From: Acinetobacter sp. | GTDB lineage: Bacteria; Pseudomonadota; Gammaproteobacteria; Pseudomonadales; Moraxellaceae | Length of the DNA stretch: 39,465 bases | Reading direction: 5' to 3' | Assembly: GCA_031277915.1 (NCBI GenBank) | Contig: JAITLL010000030.1 | Coordinates: 1 to 39,465 of the forward strand | In this document: positions 1 through 9,453 of the stretch, piece after piece | How the letters are laid out: every line of letters begins with the position of its first letter | Position numbering within the stretch: the stretch's first letter is position 1 | Notes under the pieces: model-generated | Seen by the model: only the letters and a program-made list of their open reading frames with translations | Databases searched by the model: none | Told to the model about the DNA's origin: nothing | Program-made: the position numbers and the translations under genes

Positions 1-65
1 GATAAGTAAGGTTCGATAATTAATTTGAGCTGTTGCTTGGCTTGGCTGACCTCTTCGCCTGGCAT
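1..65 (-). CDS. spoT: SpoT N-terminus (partial): (p)ppGpp synthetase/hydrolase
   Basis: Only the first 21 codons are inside the window; the gene continues beyond position 1. Reading leftward from an ATG at 63-65 gives MPGEEVSQAKQQLKLIIEPY, which matches my memory of Acinetobacter SpoT N-termini. SpoT makes and mainly degrades the stringent-response alarmone ppGpp in the cytoplasm. Its position directly downstream of rpoZ on the same strand is the classic gammaproteobacterial gmk-rpoZ-spoT order. A strong hairpin between rpoZ and this start suggests spoT also has its own promoter in the 66-226 gap. No catalytic domain is visible, so the call rests on synteny and a short match. Confidence 0.75.
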   Translation of the reverse strand, partial: MPGEEVSQAKQQLKLIIEPYL

Positions 66-226
66 AGACCACCCTTTTTCTGTTGCTTAAAAAACTAAAT
101 CTATCTACTTCTTAATGAAAAGCATATTGCGGAACTTGTCAATTTTTTCGTTTGAAAAAGTGTATTTTTTTTTCAATGAAAATAATTGTTTTTCTCAATA
201 TGTTTTAAATATGAATGAATCCAAAT

Positions 227-258
227 AAAAAACCATCGCAAAAGAACGATGGTTTTTT
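227..258 (-). terminator. Rho-independent terminator after rpoZ
   Basis: A perfect 12-bp inverted repeat (227-238 with 247-258) has an 8-base loop, a CCATCG core and A6/T6 flanks. It lies 16 bases beyond the rpoZ stop codon. The A and T tracts on either side would let it act on both strands. Confidence 0.85.
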
Positions 259-274
259 ATAGAAACAGGAATAA

Positions 275-553
275 TTAGAAAGAAAAACCTTCTAAATTTA
301 AGCTGTTTGTAGAAAGGGCAAGATCAAGACTAGAAGTTTGGTAATCTTGCTCACGTTGCTTAAGAATTTCTTTCGTTACGTGACCTACAGCGATTTCACG
401 TAAAGCAACAACTGTTGGTTTGTCGTTATCCCATTCTACAGTTGGCTCCATGCCTTGACGTGCCAATTGACGAGCACGTTTACTTGCAACGAGCACAAGC
501 TCAAAACGGTTGTCTACATGATCTAAACAATCTTCAACGGTGACGCGTGCCAT
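275..553 (-). CDS. rpoZ: RNA polymerase omega subunit
   Basis: This 92-residue protein opens with [20 protein letters not shown], the standard omega start. The family's conserved helix region ([15 protein letters not shown]) follows, then the ALREIA segment at about residues 50-55. Omega helps beta-prime fold and assemble in core RNA polymerase and is needed for one of the ppGpp binding sites, which fits its position next to spoT. Length is normal for the family. It lies 72 bases downstream of gmk on the same strand, so the two may be co-transcribed. The ATG at 551-553 is the only sensible start. Confidence 0.97.
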   Translation of the reverse strand: MARVTVEDCLDHVDNRFELVLVASKRARQLARQGMEPTVEWDNDKPTVVALREIAVGHVTKEILKQREQDYQTSSLDLALSTNSLNLEGFSF

Positions 554-625
554 AAAAGTTCTCGTTTTGGAATGGTGAATTTGAACAGACTAAATAGTAT
601 AAAAGGCTTTCGTTCTAGACTCAAG

Positions 626-1255
626 TTATTCCTGTTTTGGTTGAGGAGTAATCAAGTCTTGAATTAAAGTTTGGTGTCTTTTCGCCTGCTGTGATAAGAC
701 TAAACGATTTGCTGTAATCACAGCTTCAATCTCATGTAGGGCTTTATTGAAGTCATCATTGATAATGATGTAGTCGAAATTTACATAGTGCTGCATATCT
801 TCAACGGCGCAGCTTAGACGATGTTCAATAACTTCAACAGAATCTGTACCGCGGTTAGATAGGCGCTGACGTAAATCAAATTGGGTAGGAGGTAAGATAA
901 AAATCTGTTTAGATTCAGGAAACAGCTTCCGTACTTGTTCTGCGCCTTGCCAGTCAATTTCAAGCAAGACATCATGTCCTTGAGCTAACTGTTGTTTTAC
1001 GGTTGCTTGTGAAGTGCCATAATAGTTACCAAATACTTCAGCATATTCAATAAAACCATCTTGGTTGACCTGGTCTAGAAAGTCATCTTTTGTTGTGAAG
1101 TGATAGTGAACACCATCTAACTCACCTGGTCGTTGACCTCGGGTAGTATGCGAAACTGAAACATGTAAATTGCTCACACGGTCAAGTAGGGCTTTCACCA
1201 AAGATGTTTTGCCCGTTCCTGATGCAGCAGAAACGACAAACAATAGACCCGACAT
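626..1255 (-). CDS. gmk: Guanylate kinase
   Basis: The enzyme phosphorylates GMP to GDP with ATP in the cytoplasm. From the ATG at 1253-1255 the 209-residue protein begins MSGLLFVVSAASGTGKTS, so the P-loop (SGTGKT, residues 12-17) sits where the family has it. The GMP-binding stretch (SVSHTTRGQRPGE, then GVHYHF) and YAEVFGNYYGTS follow. An in-frame ATG 26 codons upstream adds an extension with no family counterpart. The ATG at 1255 has an AGGA-type ribosome site about 8 bases upstream, so I chose it. It is divergent from ispH across a 122-base promoter region. Confidence 0.96.
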   Translation of the reverse strand: MSGLLFVVSAASGTGKTSLVKALLDRVSNLHVSVSHTTRGQRPGELDGVHYHFTTKDDFLDQVNQDGFIEYAEVFGNYYGTSQATVKQQLAQGHDVLLEIDWQGAEQVRKLFPESKQIFILPPTQFDLRQRLSNRGTDSVEVIEHRLSCAVEDMQHYVNFDYIIINDDFNKALHEIEAVITANRLVLSQQAKRHQTLIQDLITPQPKQE

Positions 1256-1377
1256 GATATTTTTCCTGATATGATAAAATATCTTCGCTATTGTAGTGTA
1301 CCGTGCGTTTAAACTGAATAGTTTTAACTGCAAATATTTAATAGAAGTTCCCCTGTTTTATAAATTTTGAGGCTGTT

Positions 1378-2328
1378 ATGGAAATTGTGTTAGCTAATCC
1401 GCGTGGTTTTTGTGCCGGTGTTGATCGAGCCATAGCAATCGTCAATCGGGCTTTGGAATGTTTTAATCCTCCTATTTATGTACGTCACGAAGTTGTACAC
1501 AATAAATTTGTAGTAGATGATTTGCGTCAAAGAGGGGCGGTTTTTGTTGATGAGCTGGATCAGGTTCCGGACGATTCTATTGTCATTTTCAGTGCGCACG
1601 GTGTATCAAAAGCAGTTCAGCAAGAAGCAGAACGTCGAGGTCTAAAAGTTTTCGATGCGACTTGTCCTTTAGTGACTAAAGTACATATTGAAGTCACTAA
1701 ATATGCCCGCGAAGGAACAGAAGCAATTTTAATTGGTCATGAAGGTCACCCGGAAGTTGAAGGTACGATGGGGCAATATGACAAATTAAAAGGTGGTGAT
1801 ATTTACTTGGTGGAAGATGAGGCTGATGTAGCTGCACTTCAGGTGAGACATCCGAACAAACTTGCATTTGTTACACAAACGACTTTATCTATTGATGATA
1901 CAGCGAAAGTGATTGATGCTTTGCGTGCAAAATTCCCAAAGATTCAAGGGCCGCGTAAAGATGATATTTGCTACGCAACTCAAAATAGACAAGATGCAGT
2001 ACGTGACTTGGCTGAAAAATGCGATGTCGTACTTGTTGTCGGTTCACCGAATTCATCAAATTCAAATCGTTTACGCGAGCTTGCTGAACGTATGGGTAAA
2101 GCTGCTTATCTTGTTGATAACGCCGATCAGCTTGAGCAGTCATGGTTCAATGATACCTGCAAGATTGGTGTTACAGCGGGTGCTTCAGCTCCAGAAATTT
2201 TAATTAAGCAAGTCATTCAACGTTTACAAGATTGGGGTGCTCAAGCACCTAAAGAGTTAGAAGGGCGTGAAGAAAATATTACTTTTAGTCTTCCTAAAGA
2301 ATTACGCATTCACGTGACTCAAGCATAA
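1378..2328 (+). CDS. ispH: 4-hydroxy-3-methylbut-2-enyl diphosphate reductase (LytB)
   Basis: The enzyme catalyses the last step of the MEP isoprenoid pathway, reducing HMBPP to IPP and DMAPP with an Fe-S cluster. The three cluster cysteines are visible: C12 (NPRGFCAG), C96 (DATCPLV) and C198 (ICYATQNR). The substrate-site histidines H41 (EVVHN) and H124 and the catalytic Glu126 (HEGHPEVEG) are also present, as is the C-terminal [10 protein letters not shown] motif. At 316 residues it is full length. It is divergent from gmk and followed by its own hairpin terminator. Confidence 0.98.
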   Translation: MEIVLANPRGFCAGVDRAIAIVNRALECFNPPIYVRHEVVHNKFVVDDLRQRGAVFVDELDQVPDDSIVIFSAHGVSKAVQQEAERRGLKVFDATCPLVTKVHIEVTKYAREGTEAILIGHEGHPEVEGTMGQYDKLKGGDIYLVEDEADVAALQVRHPNKLAFVTQTTLSIDDTAKVIDALRAKFPKIQGPRKDDICYATQNRQDAVRDLAEKCDVVLVVGSPNSSNSNRLRELAERMGKAAYLVDNADQLEQSWFNDTCKIGVTAGASAPEILIKQVIQRLQDWGAQAPKELEGREENITFSLPKELRIHVTQA

Positions 2329-2364
2329 AATGTGACTTATTTAACATACTGATTTTAAAATAGT

Positions 2365-2405
2365 AAAACAGATAATTGTTGATGTGACGATTATCTGTTT
2401 TTTTA
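2365..2405 (+). terminator. Rho-independent terminator after ispH
   Basis: A 12-bp perfect stem (2365-2376 with 2390-2401) has a 13-base loop and is followed by a T run to 2405. It lies 36 bases after the ispH stop codon. It separates ispH from the pilus operon. Confidence 0.8.
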
Positions 2406-2499
2406 TACCCTTTATCTGGTTTGTATTTGTTTTGTAAGTCTAAACCGTAAAATTTAAATAATAAATAAAAAATTCTTAAGTTTATTTGGGGTTCTGGGG

Positions 2500-2949
2500 A
2501 TGAGGGGAATTATTCCGCAAGAAGGGTTCACCTTGGTTGAGCTCATGGTGACAATCGCGGTAATGGCTATTATTGCGATGATGGCTGCACCAACATTTGG
2601 GGATATGTTAGTTAACCAAAATTTGAATAGAAGTGCAGAAGATCTGGTATCAAGTATAAATCAGGCACGTATGAAAGCTGTAGTAGAGCGTAGACAAATA
2701 ACAGTGCAATTAAATTCTACTTATATTGCAGATACTGATAATCAAATCAATTGGATGCCAAGTGGAAAAGCTCAATTAAAAACAGGATCTGATAGCTCTA
2801 TAATATTTTTAATGTCCGGTTTAGTAAAAGATGCAACCGGAGATACTACATTTGAAATTTGTAATAAAGCCACGGGTAATAAATCAAAAATTATTAGTGT
2901 TTCTAGGATGGGAACAATTCAGTCAAATGCGGTGGGGACATGTTCATGA
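2500..2949 (+). CDS. fimU: Type IV minor pilin FimU (GspH/FimT family)
   Basis: This is a 149-residue type IV pilin-like protein. The leader MRGIIPQEG is followed by FTLVELMVTIAVMAIIAM: the prepilin peptidase site is after Gly9, Glu is at mature position 5, and a hydrophobic helix follows. The region after the helix (NRSAEDLVSSINQARMKAV) is typical of the GspH/FimT/FimU family. A GGGG ribosome site lies 8 bases before the ATG. FimU, PilV, PilW, PilX and PilE form the minor-pilin complex that primes assembly and carries PilY1 to the tip. First gene of the cluster, so the operon promoter should lie within 2406-2499. FimT is the alternative name, but position points to FimU. Confidence 0.88.
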   Translation: MRGIIPQEGFTLVELMVTIAVMAIIAMMAAPTFGDMLVNQNLNRSAEDLVSSINQARMKAVVERRQITVQLNSTYIADTDNQINWMPSGKAQLKTGSDSSIIFLMSGLVKDATGDTTFEICNKATGNKSKIISVSRMGTIQSNAVGTCS

Positions 2950-3446
2950 AGGGGATGGAGCACCAACGTGGTATGGGGATGATGGAAATCTTGGTTGCTT
3001 TGCTGATCTTGGCAATTGGTATATTAGGATTTGTTGCTTTGCAATATAGAGCATTAGAAGCAAGCTCAGAAAGCACCTCACGTGTACAAGCGATTACGTT
3101 AGCACGTGATATAGCCGAACGTATTAGAGTCAATCGTAATTCTTTAGCTGTGTACAGCCAACAACTTCAAGATCCTAGTAAACAAAAAGACTTCGTCAAA
3201 AATTGTTTTCAAGACAATTGTAGTGATACAGATTTAGCTGATTTCGATGTTGCACAAGTTGTTAAAAGTGCATCTTCCTTAGGCCTGACTATGAATATGG
3301 TTGCTTGCCCAAAAACTAACAATCGGCAATGTATTTATATTGCATGGGGTGATACTAGTGCAACCAATGGTACTGGTGCAGGAGATTGTACTCAAGATAC
3401 TTCATATAACGATAATTCAACGTGTGTGATTATGGAGACCTATTAA
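2946..3446 (+). CDS. pilV: Type IV minor pilin PilV
   Basis: The start is the ATG at 2946, which overlaps the fimU stop as ATGA. The GGGG at 2934-2937 gives it an 8-base spacing, whereas the in-frame ATG at 2940 would be too close. The 166-residue product has the leader MKGMEHQRG, then MGMMEILVALLILAIGILG: Glu is at mature position 5 and a long hydrophobic helix follows. The following YRALEASSES and ARDIAERIRVNR resemble PilV/GspI proteins. Several cysteines in the C-terminal half could form disulfides. It is inferred to be part of the minor-pilin priming complex. Confidence 0.87.
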   Translation: MKGMEHQRGMGMMEILVALLILAIGILGFVALQYRALEASSESTSRVQAITLARDIAERIRVNRNSLAVYSQQLQDPSKQKDFVKNCFQDNCSDTDLADFDVAQVVKSASSLGLTMNMVACPKTNNRQCIYIAWGDTSATNGTGAGDCTQDTSYNDNSTCVIMETY

Positions 3447-3447
3447 A

Positions 3448-4485
3448 ATGAATAAATATCAGGGTTTTACATTAATCGAACTGATGCTTTCATTAGCTTT
3501 AGGTCTTATAATTACTGCAGCTGCAATATTATTGTTTTTGACTAGTCAAAAAAGTTTATCTATGCAAATGGGTGTTTCTGATGTGCAAGATAATGCTAAT
3601 TTTGGGCTTAACTATTTAACCCAAGATATTCGCCTTGCAAACTTAAATAATCCCAAAGCAATTATTAATGATCAAACTGCTTATGGTGGTATTGTTTTAA
3701 CCTCTGCGACTAACTCTGCTAAAGATGCAGCTAATGAACCTCTTAGTAATCTTTACAAAACGATTGCTGGTGTAACTGCTAATACCAGTTTACTTTCGCG
3801 CAGTCAGGGAGATGTGGTTGGTAGTGCTAATGCATGGACTGGAGTGTCAAATGTTCAAAGTAATGGAAGTGATATTGCTAGTGACCAACTCGTTATTCAA
3901 TATGTCCCACAATATACGATTGATACAAAAGGTACCTCGACTCAAGATGATGATGAATATATAGGCGGTACAGATTGTGAAGGGAATAACCTAAATTTTC
4001 CTCTTGCCAGTGGACGTCAGGTCATAGTTCAACGATATTTTTTACGAAAAGATACCAATAATAATAGTGATGAACCTAATCAACCTTTAGCACTTGCTTG
4101 CGATGCAGGTTATTACCCATTAACAGGTAATCCAACTGCTATAACTCGTTATGGGGATGCAGGTGAAATTATAATGAAACGCGTAGATTATTTTCGGGTT
4201 TTACTGAATGTTCAGGGAGATTCTGGAAGACGATATATTTCGGTACATGATTATTTAAGTTTAACAGCTCCTCGCCCACGTATTGTTTCAGTACAAATCG
4301 GATTATTAACCCGTTCATTGCAACCTGTAGGTGCAGAAGTAGCAATTAAAGATGATCAACAATTTACAGTGTTAGATCAGACTATTACAGTCAAAAAGTC
4401 TACAAATTCTACAAAAAAATATGTGCGGCAAGTGATAACACAAACAATAGCCTTACGTAATGTATTTGGGGAGCGGGGGGAATGA
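3448..4485 (+). CDS. pilW: Type IV minor pilin PilW
   Basis: At 345 residues this is the largest minor pilin here, as usual for PilW. The leader MNKYQG is cleaved before FTLIELMLSLALGLIITAA, with Glu at position 5. The next segment (QDNANFGLNYLTQDIRLANL) matches the PilW/GspJ pattern of an extended helix followed by DIR. The Cys pairs at about residues 172 and 212 may stabilise the globular domain. It begins one base after the pilV stop and overlaps pilX by four bases (ATGA), so it is translationally coupled. In Pseudomonas, PilW helps load PilY1 on the pilus. Confidence 0.87.
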   Translation: MNKYQGFTLIELMLSLALGLIITAAAILLFLTSQKSLSMQMGVSDVQDNANFGLNYLTQDIRLANLNNPKAIINDQTAYGGIVLTSATNSAKDAANEPLSNLYKTIAGVTANTSLLSRSQGDVVGSANAWTGVSNVQSNGSDIASDQLVIQYVPQYTIDTKGTSTQDDDEYIGGTDCEGNNLNFPLASGRQVIVQRYFLRKDTNNNSDEPNQPLALACDAGYYPLTGNPTAITRYGDAGEIIMKRVDYFRVLLNVQGDSGRRYISVHDYLSLTAPRPRIVSVQIGLLTRSLQPVGAEVAIKDDQQFTVLDQTITVKKSTNSTKKYVRQVITQTIALRNVFGERGE

Positions 4486-5264
4486 AACTGAAGCAAAGTG
4501 GCTCAGCGTTAATTGTTGTATTAATTTTCTTAGTTGCAATTATGATCATTGGTACAATAGCAATTCGTAAAGGTTTGATTAGTTTAAATATAGCAACTAA
4601 TAGCCAAGTACAACAATTGGTGTTGCAGAATTCAGATTCTTCTTTTTTTCAAATAGAGAATCCAACTAATCTGATTCAAAGTTTAAGTGCAACTGGTTTA
4701 TTTGGTTATATCAGCAATGCAAATGATAAAAATAAGGAATTAGTTTTTTGTTATCGCGGAGATCAAAGCGACTTTTTTAATATTAGTCGTGCCAGCTTAA
4801 TGCAGTGGATAGACGGGAATAGTACACCTACTAATAATGCATTAGGTACAGATGGATATTGTGATGCGGTTGATACAGATAATAACTGGTTTACAAGTGG
4901 ACGTAAGGTAGTCATGACTCAGGTCGCAGTTAAATTCTCGACTGTAGGAGAGGATGATCCATTTTATACACGAACTCGTGGTCTCGATGAAAAAGAAGGA
5001 CAAGTCCAGGAAGCTAAACGAGTCAAGGTATTTGCTGTGTCATTAATGCCGAGTTTAAGTAGTGTTAATCGTGCTGATATTAATAAGTGTCTACAACAAC
5101 ATATGAGTGAAGTTACCCTTCCTGATGGAACAACAGCACCAGATATTACCAATAAATCTGATTTAGATAATCCATTAAAATCAGTAACTGAATGTCTAGC
5201 TAGCTTAAATGTCCCATTTACGACCAATATCACTGAATACACTATTGCACAAGATTTTAATTAA
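4482..5264 (+). CDS. pilX: Type IV minor pilin PilX
   Basis: This 260-residue protein has leader MKLKQSG followed by SALIVVLIFLVAIMIIGT, the PilX N-terminal pattern. Mature position 5 is Val rather than the Glu found in the other pilins of this cluster, as in GspK-like tip pilins. The soluble domain has Cys residues near 90 and 117 and two more near the C-terminus. The start overlaps the pilW stop, and pilY1 starts 15 bases after this stop. PilX is thought to bridge the minor-pilin complex and PilY1. Assignment is by position and N-terminus; the C-terminal domain is poorly conserved in this family. Confidence 0.83.
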   Translation: MKLKQSGSALIVVLIFLVAIMIIGTIAIRKGLISLNIATNSQVQQLVLQNSDSSFFQIENPTNLIQSLSATGLFGYISNANDKNKELVFCYRGDQSDFFNISRASLMQWIDGNSTPTNNALGTDGYCDAVDTDNNWFTSGRKVVMTQVAVKFSTVGEDDPFYTRTRGLDEKEGQVQEAKRVKVFAVSLMPSLSSVNRADINKCLQQHMSEVTLPDGTTAPDITNKSDLDNPLKSVTECLASLNVPFTTNITEYTIAQDFN

Positions 5265-5279
5265 TTGGGGAAAATTATA

Positions 5280-8200
5280 ATGGATAAGAAAGAATTAAAG
5301 TTTTCATATCATCCAAAGCTTCTAACAAGTGCAATAGCCGCATTATGTACAGGGGTGGTCGCTAGTAGTGTAAGTCAAGCCAGTGATATTGATATTTATC
5401 AAAAAGCAAAGGCTGGTGATATTACCTTAATGTTTGTATTAGATATTTCAGGCTCTATGGGATATCCCCAACTTCAAAATGATGCTAGTGCATGTGATAT
5501 CCCAAGTAATGTAGTACAAACTGGTTATAATAGTGTGTTGTCTAGTAATGGTGTTGCAGAGTATAAGCGCTATTATTGCACAGCAACTGCTCCAACATAT
5601 TATTATATGAAATCAGGGACATCCTGGTATAGCTGTGGTAATTCGAACTTAAAAACTGATTGTATAACTAAGTTGAAGAGTCAACCTTCTACAAGTGGAT
5701 TGACCTCAATGTCTTCAAACTATAATACTTATTACTATAAAGCTGGCCCAGATACACAATATCCTGATCGTATTACACGTGTAAAAGATGGCATGATTGA
5801 TTTACTTAATGGTAATACTAGCAAAGGAATTTCACCTGTTTCGGATGATAAATTAATTGGTCTCACAACCTTCTCTCGTCCAACACAATTTAATAGTGCT
5901 GGTGAGCCGACTGCTGCAGACAATTTAACCGGTCAAGTCCGTATTCCAGCTCGACGTTTGGATGCCGTCGTAAATAGTAAAACCCAAAGAAGAATACTAA
6001 TAGAAGAAATTGCAAAACTTGGTGCCAGAGGGGGTACTCCGACAGCTAATGCTTATGCAGAGGCTGCAGCTTCCTTAATGGGTACCACCACTCAAGGGCC
6101 AAGTAATAGTGGTTTTAACTATGCTGGTATTGGTGCAACCAGTGGAGGGAGCTATGTACGTCCCGATAGTATTACTAAACAAATGACAGGGACTACTACA
6201 CAGTGTAGTGGTCAAGGTATTTATGTTTTAACAGATGGTGATCCAAATGGTAACTCTTCTGCATCGGGATTAATGACGAAAGCTTTAAGCGGTAAAACAT
6301 TTGCTTGTACAGATAGTGATACAGGCTGGAATTGTATTCAACAGTTTTCACAGTTTTTACTTAACAATGGTAGTAACCCTGTTGGGTTAAAGATTAAAAC
6401 TGCTGTTGTTGGTTTTGGGAGTGATTTTAATATTATTCCATCTTTTAATAGGTCGCTTTCTTTAGCAGAAAACTTGGCAAATATTAATAACTCTACTGCA
6501 TCGACAAATCAAAAAGAAGCTGCAAAATGGGGAGTTAATGCTAGTGGCGGTTGGTATTCTGGTTCAAGCTCTCAAGACGTTGTAAATAGTGTAAATGCAT
6601 TTCTTGGTGATTTAGGAACTGAGATTCCAGCTGTGACTACAGGATCACCTACGATTCCTAAAGATAGTCTTAACCCTGCTGTATTACAAAAGCAAGCTTA
6701 TTTTCCCCAGTTTCAACCAACTCCAGATAAAAACTATCAACTTTGGGCGGGTAATCTCAAAAAATATGTAGTGGTTAATGGGATTTTAAAAGACCGTGAT
6801 AGTAATACTTTAATTAGTACAGCAACTGCAACAAAGGGGCAAATCCTTCCAAACCGCGACTTTTGGGCATATACCGATAGTGACAGTACGAATGATAATG
6901 CTGATTCCAATACGCCTGGAAGTAATAGCTATACCCTAAAAGGAGGAGCATGGTCACAGTTACTCCTCACCATGAATCAAACTACACAAGAAAATCGTAA
7001 TCTTTTGACGAATCGAGGTGCAGACGGTTCAACGACAACAACTCTAAGACAAATTAAAAAGTCAGATCTAACAGATACGACGTATCAAACTGATGGAAAA
7101 CGTGGTTATTTAATGGCATTGCTTGGGTATCCAATGACAGTGACTCAAGCAAAAGACCCTGATCATTTAGTTTTAAATGCCACACCGGTCACTGCTTTAA
7201 GACAGGTTGGTGCGTTAATGCATTCCTCACCACTATTAATTACGAATAGTGGCCAAATTACATATGCAAATGGCGTGATTGATACAAAAAATCGTGAAGA
7301 CTATGTGTTATTTGGCACAACACAGGGGCTTTTACATATAGTCAAGGCAGGCAAAAATGATAGTAGTTCTGTTGATAGCGAGGGTGGAAAAGAAGTATTT
7401 ACTTTTGTACCAAATGAAATGATCGAAAAACAACCCGAAGCATTTTTGAAAAATGATTCAATGAATGGAGGAATCGACCAATTATACTATGGTATTGATG
7501 GACCATGGGCTAGCTATACTCAGTATGTGTTAGATAGTAGCCGCAAAGGACTTACTGTTGGTAAGGGGTATGGTTCTGAAGAAGGTAAGCAGATCGTATA
7601 TGGCGGCTTACGGATGGGAGGGCGTAGTTATTATGCACTCAATTTACAAGATATAAATAATCCAAAGTTGCTGTTCCAAATCACTCCAGATGAACAAAAA
7701 GTCTATTATAACGGTTTAAGTAGTACTTACGCTGCACTAAGTAATATGGGTCAAAGTTGGTCTAAACCAAGTATTGGTTGGGTAAATTGGAAGAAAAGTG
7801 ATGGTAAAACTACGGAACGTAAACGAGTAATATTTGTCGGTGGTGGCTATGATGAAGGTTATGAGAGTGATACTTATAACCCAACGATTAGTCAGGGTGC
7901 AGGTGTATACATGTTTGACGCCGATAATGGTAAGCTGCTTTGGTGGGCTAGTGCTAAAGCGACTACAGCTCAAGGTGCAGAAGCTTATACTCAATCTGAT
8001 AATTTAAAATATAGCGTAGTAAGCGAGATTCGTACTGAAGACCGAAATGGTGATGGATTGATTGACCATCTTTATTTTGGTGATTTAGGTGGACAATTAT
8101 TCCGTATCGATCTAGATAATATGGCAACAACAAATGCGAATTTTGCTAAGCCTCCACAATTATTATTGAATTTAAATAATGGTGCGGCTAGTCCACGTTT

Positions 8201-8963
8201 TTATGAAATGCCTGCATTCTCAGTATATGACTATAATGGTACAACATTTGCTGTTGTTTCCATTGGTAGTGGTAATCGTAGTAAACCCTTAGCTCAGTAT
8301 GCATCGGGCCAAGGTTATAATTATGATGCGGTATATAATATTTACGACAAAGATGTAGCAGATAGAAATTTATATAAAGCCGATTTCGTATATCAAACTC
8401 CAATCACAAATACGAATCAATTGGGGGAAATTACCAATTCGAACTGGAATACTTATGATGATGGTGCAGTCGCCTTACTTTCTGCTACCCGTGGATGGTT
8501 CTATCGATTCAAGTCGGCCAATATTCAAGATGCTAAAGTATTTGCAACACCAATCGTATTAAATCATCGTATGTTTGTTTCTACTTTTGATGGTGGAAAA
8601 GCAGGTATGTCTGGAGATTGTGGAGCAGGAGTAAAAGGTGAAAGCTTTTTAAATCAGTTCTGTATGCCTTTTGGACAATGTAGCAAATCTACTCTAACAG
8701 CTGAAAATAGTGGTGATTTCCAGTGTCCACCAGGAGTAGATTGTTCACAGGGGCCAGGTATTCAAGATAGTACAGTTGTAGATGATAAGGGCAATAGCGG
8801 CAATGGTAATGGTGGTGGTGGAGGCAGTAATAGTGACGGAAGTACCAATAATAAGAACTATTGTGTAAATATGGGTAATCGTGGTGTCACCACTATCGGC
8901 GGTATTATTGCTTCGAATAGTAGTAAAATGTGTTTAATACCACAGCGCTGGTATGTTCGTTAA
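5280..8963 (+). CDS. pilY1: PilY1-type pilus tip adhesin (ComC-like)
   Basis: This 1227-residue exported protein has a signal peptide at residues 1-34 ending VSQA. A von Willebrand A-like N-terminal region carries a MIDAS-type DISGS at D55, S57 and S59. The C-terminal half has the Neisseria PilC/PilY1 beta-propeller signature. It includes a calcium loop, DRNGDGLID, at residues 921-929, followed by GDLGGQLFRIDL, and QGLLHIVKA earlier. The tail has a Gly/Asn/Ser-rich linker and paired cysteines. I chose the ATG at 5280, with GGGG 9 bases upstream, over a TTG at 5265. It sits at the pilus tip, controls retraction and binds surfaces. The Acinetobacter baylyi homologue ComC is required for natural transformation (recalled). 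Confidence 0.93.
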   Translation: MDKKELKFSYHPKLLTSAIAALCTGVVASSVSQASDIDIYQKAKAGDITLMFVLDISGSMGYPQLQNDASACDIPSNVVQTGYNSVLSSNGVAEYKRYYCTATAPTYYYMKSGTSWYSCGNSNLKTDCITKLKSQPSTSGLTSMSSNYNTYYYKAGPDTQYPDRITRVKDGMIDLLNGNTSKGISPVSDDKLIGLTTFSRPTQFNSAGEPTAADNLTGQVRIPARRLDAVVNSKTQRRILIEEIAKLGARGGTPTANAYAEAAASLMGTTTQGPSNSGFNYAGIGATSGGSYVRPDSITKQMTGTTTQCSGQGIYVLTDGDPNGNSSASGLMTKALSGKTFACTDSDTGWNCIQQFSQFLLNNGSNPVGLKIKTAVVGFGSDFNIIPSFNRSLSLAENLANINNSTASTNQKEAAKWGVNASGGWYSGSSSQDVVNSVNAFLGDLGTEIPAVTTGSPTIPKDSLNPAVLQKQAYFPQFQPTPDKNYQLWAGNLKKYVVVNGILKDRDSNTLISTATATKGQILPNRDFWAYTDSDSTNDNADSNTPGSNSYTLKGGAWSQLLLTMNQTTQENRNLLTNRGADGSTTTTLRQIKKSDLTDTTYQTDGKRGYLMALLGYPMTVTQAKDPDHLVLNATPVTALRQVGALMHSSPLLITNSGQITYANGVIDTKNREDYVLFGTTQGLLHIVKAGKNDSSSVDSEGGKEVFTFVPNEMIEKQPEAFLKNDSMNGGIDQLYYGIDGPWASYTQYVLDSSRKGLTVGKGYGSEEGKQIVYGGLRMGGRSYYALNLQDINNPKLLFQITPDEQKVYYNGLSSTYAALSNMGQSWSKPSIGWVNWKKSDGKTTERKRVIFVGGGYDEGYESDTYNPTISQGAGVYMFDADNGKLLWWASAKATTAQGAEAYTQSDNLKYSVVSEIRTEDRNGDGLIDHLYFGDLGGQLFRIDLDNMATTNANFAKPPQLLLNLNNGAASPRFYEMPAFSVYDYNGTTFAVVSIGSGNRSKPLAQYASGQGYNYDAVYNIYDKDVADRNLYKADFVYQTPITNTNQLGEITNSNWNTYDDGAVALLSATRGWFYRFKSANIQDAKVFATPIVLNHRMFVSTFDGGKAGMSGDCGAGVKGESFLNQFCMPFGQCSKSTLTAENSGDFQCPPGVDCSQGPGIQDSTVVDDKGNSGNGNGGGGGSNSDGSTNNKNYCVNMGNRGVTTIGGIIASNSSKMCLIPQRWYVR

Positions 8964-8976
8964 GAAGGAATAGGTG

Positions 8977-9453
8977 ATGAAACGTAAATTCACGTATTCT
9001 TTAGGCTTTACTCTGATTGAGCTAATGGTTGTGATTGCGATTGTTGCTATTTTTGCGGCAATTGCAATACCTTCATACCAAACCTATGTTCTGCAAGTGG
9101 ATGCTTCACGTGCGCAGCAGCAAATGCAACGGATCGCAGTGCAACTCGCACGTCAGAAATCTAGAAATTTTAATTACAAAGGTTTTTCTACAGGGGCTAC
9201 AGCTCCAGTAATTTTGCCTGTTGGAGCAACGGGTAGTGCTATTAAATATCAAATAACTGTACGAGATGGTGATGATACAACGAAACCCTTAACTGATCCT
9301 ACGGCTTTAGGGCAGAACTGGATTATCAGGGCTGAGGCTTCTAATCCTAAAAATTTTACATTTTTATATAGTAGTAGCGGGTTACGTTGTAAGAGTAAAA
9401 CAGCTCAAAATGTGAGTTATAGCACTTGTGGCACAGGGGGAGATTCGTGGTAA
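8977..9453 (+). CDS. Type IV pilin-like protein (PilE/ComE type)
   Basis: This 158-residue pilin-like protein has leader [10 protein letters not shown] and mature N-terminus [20 protein letters not shown] with Glu5, then [17 protein letters not shown] as in PilE proteins. Cys residues near the C-terminus (GLRCKSK and STCGTG) match the pilin disulfide loop. The ATG at 8977 is preceded by AGAAGGA with 7 bases spacing. It follows pilY1 by 13 bases. In Acinetobacter baylyi, pilin-like competence factors ComE and ComF are, as I recall, encoded next to comC (pilY1). This gene would be the ComE counterpart, but I cannot align them here. No pilY2 lies between it and pilY1. Confidence 0.8.
   Translation: MKRKFTYSLGFTLIELMVVIAIVAIFAAIAIPSYQTYVLQVDASRAQQQMQRIAVQLARQKSRNFNYKGFSTGATAPVILPVGATGSAIKYQITVRDGDDTTKPLTDPTALGQNWIIRAEASNPKNFTFLYSSSGLRCKSKTAQNVSYSTCGTGGDSW

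Noticed and set aside
1913-2203. 96-codon open frame on the plus strand and an 84-codon one on the minus strand
   Set aside because: Both lie inside ispH, whose frame is confirmed by family motifs along its whole length.
2831-3049. 72-codon open frame across the fimU-pilV junction
   Set aside because: It overlaps two confirmed pilin genes in another frame and has no ribosome site.
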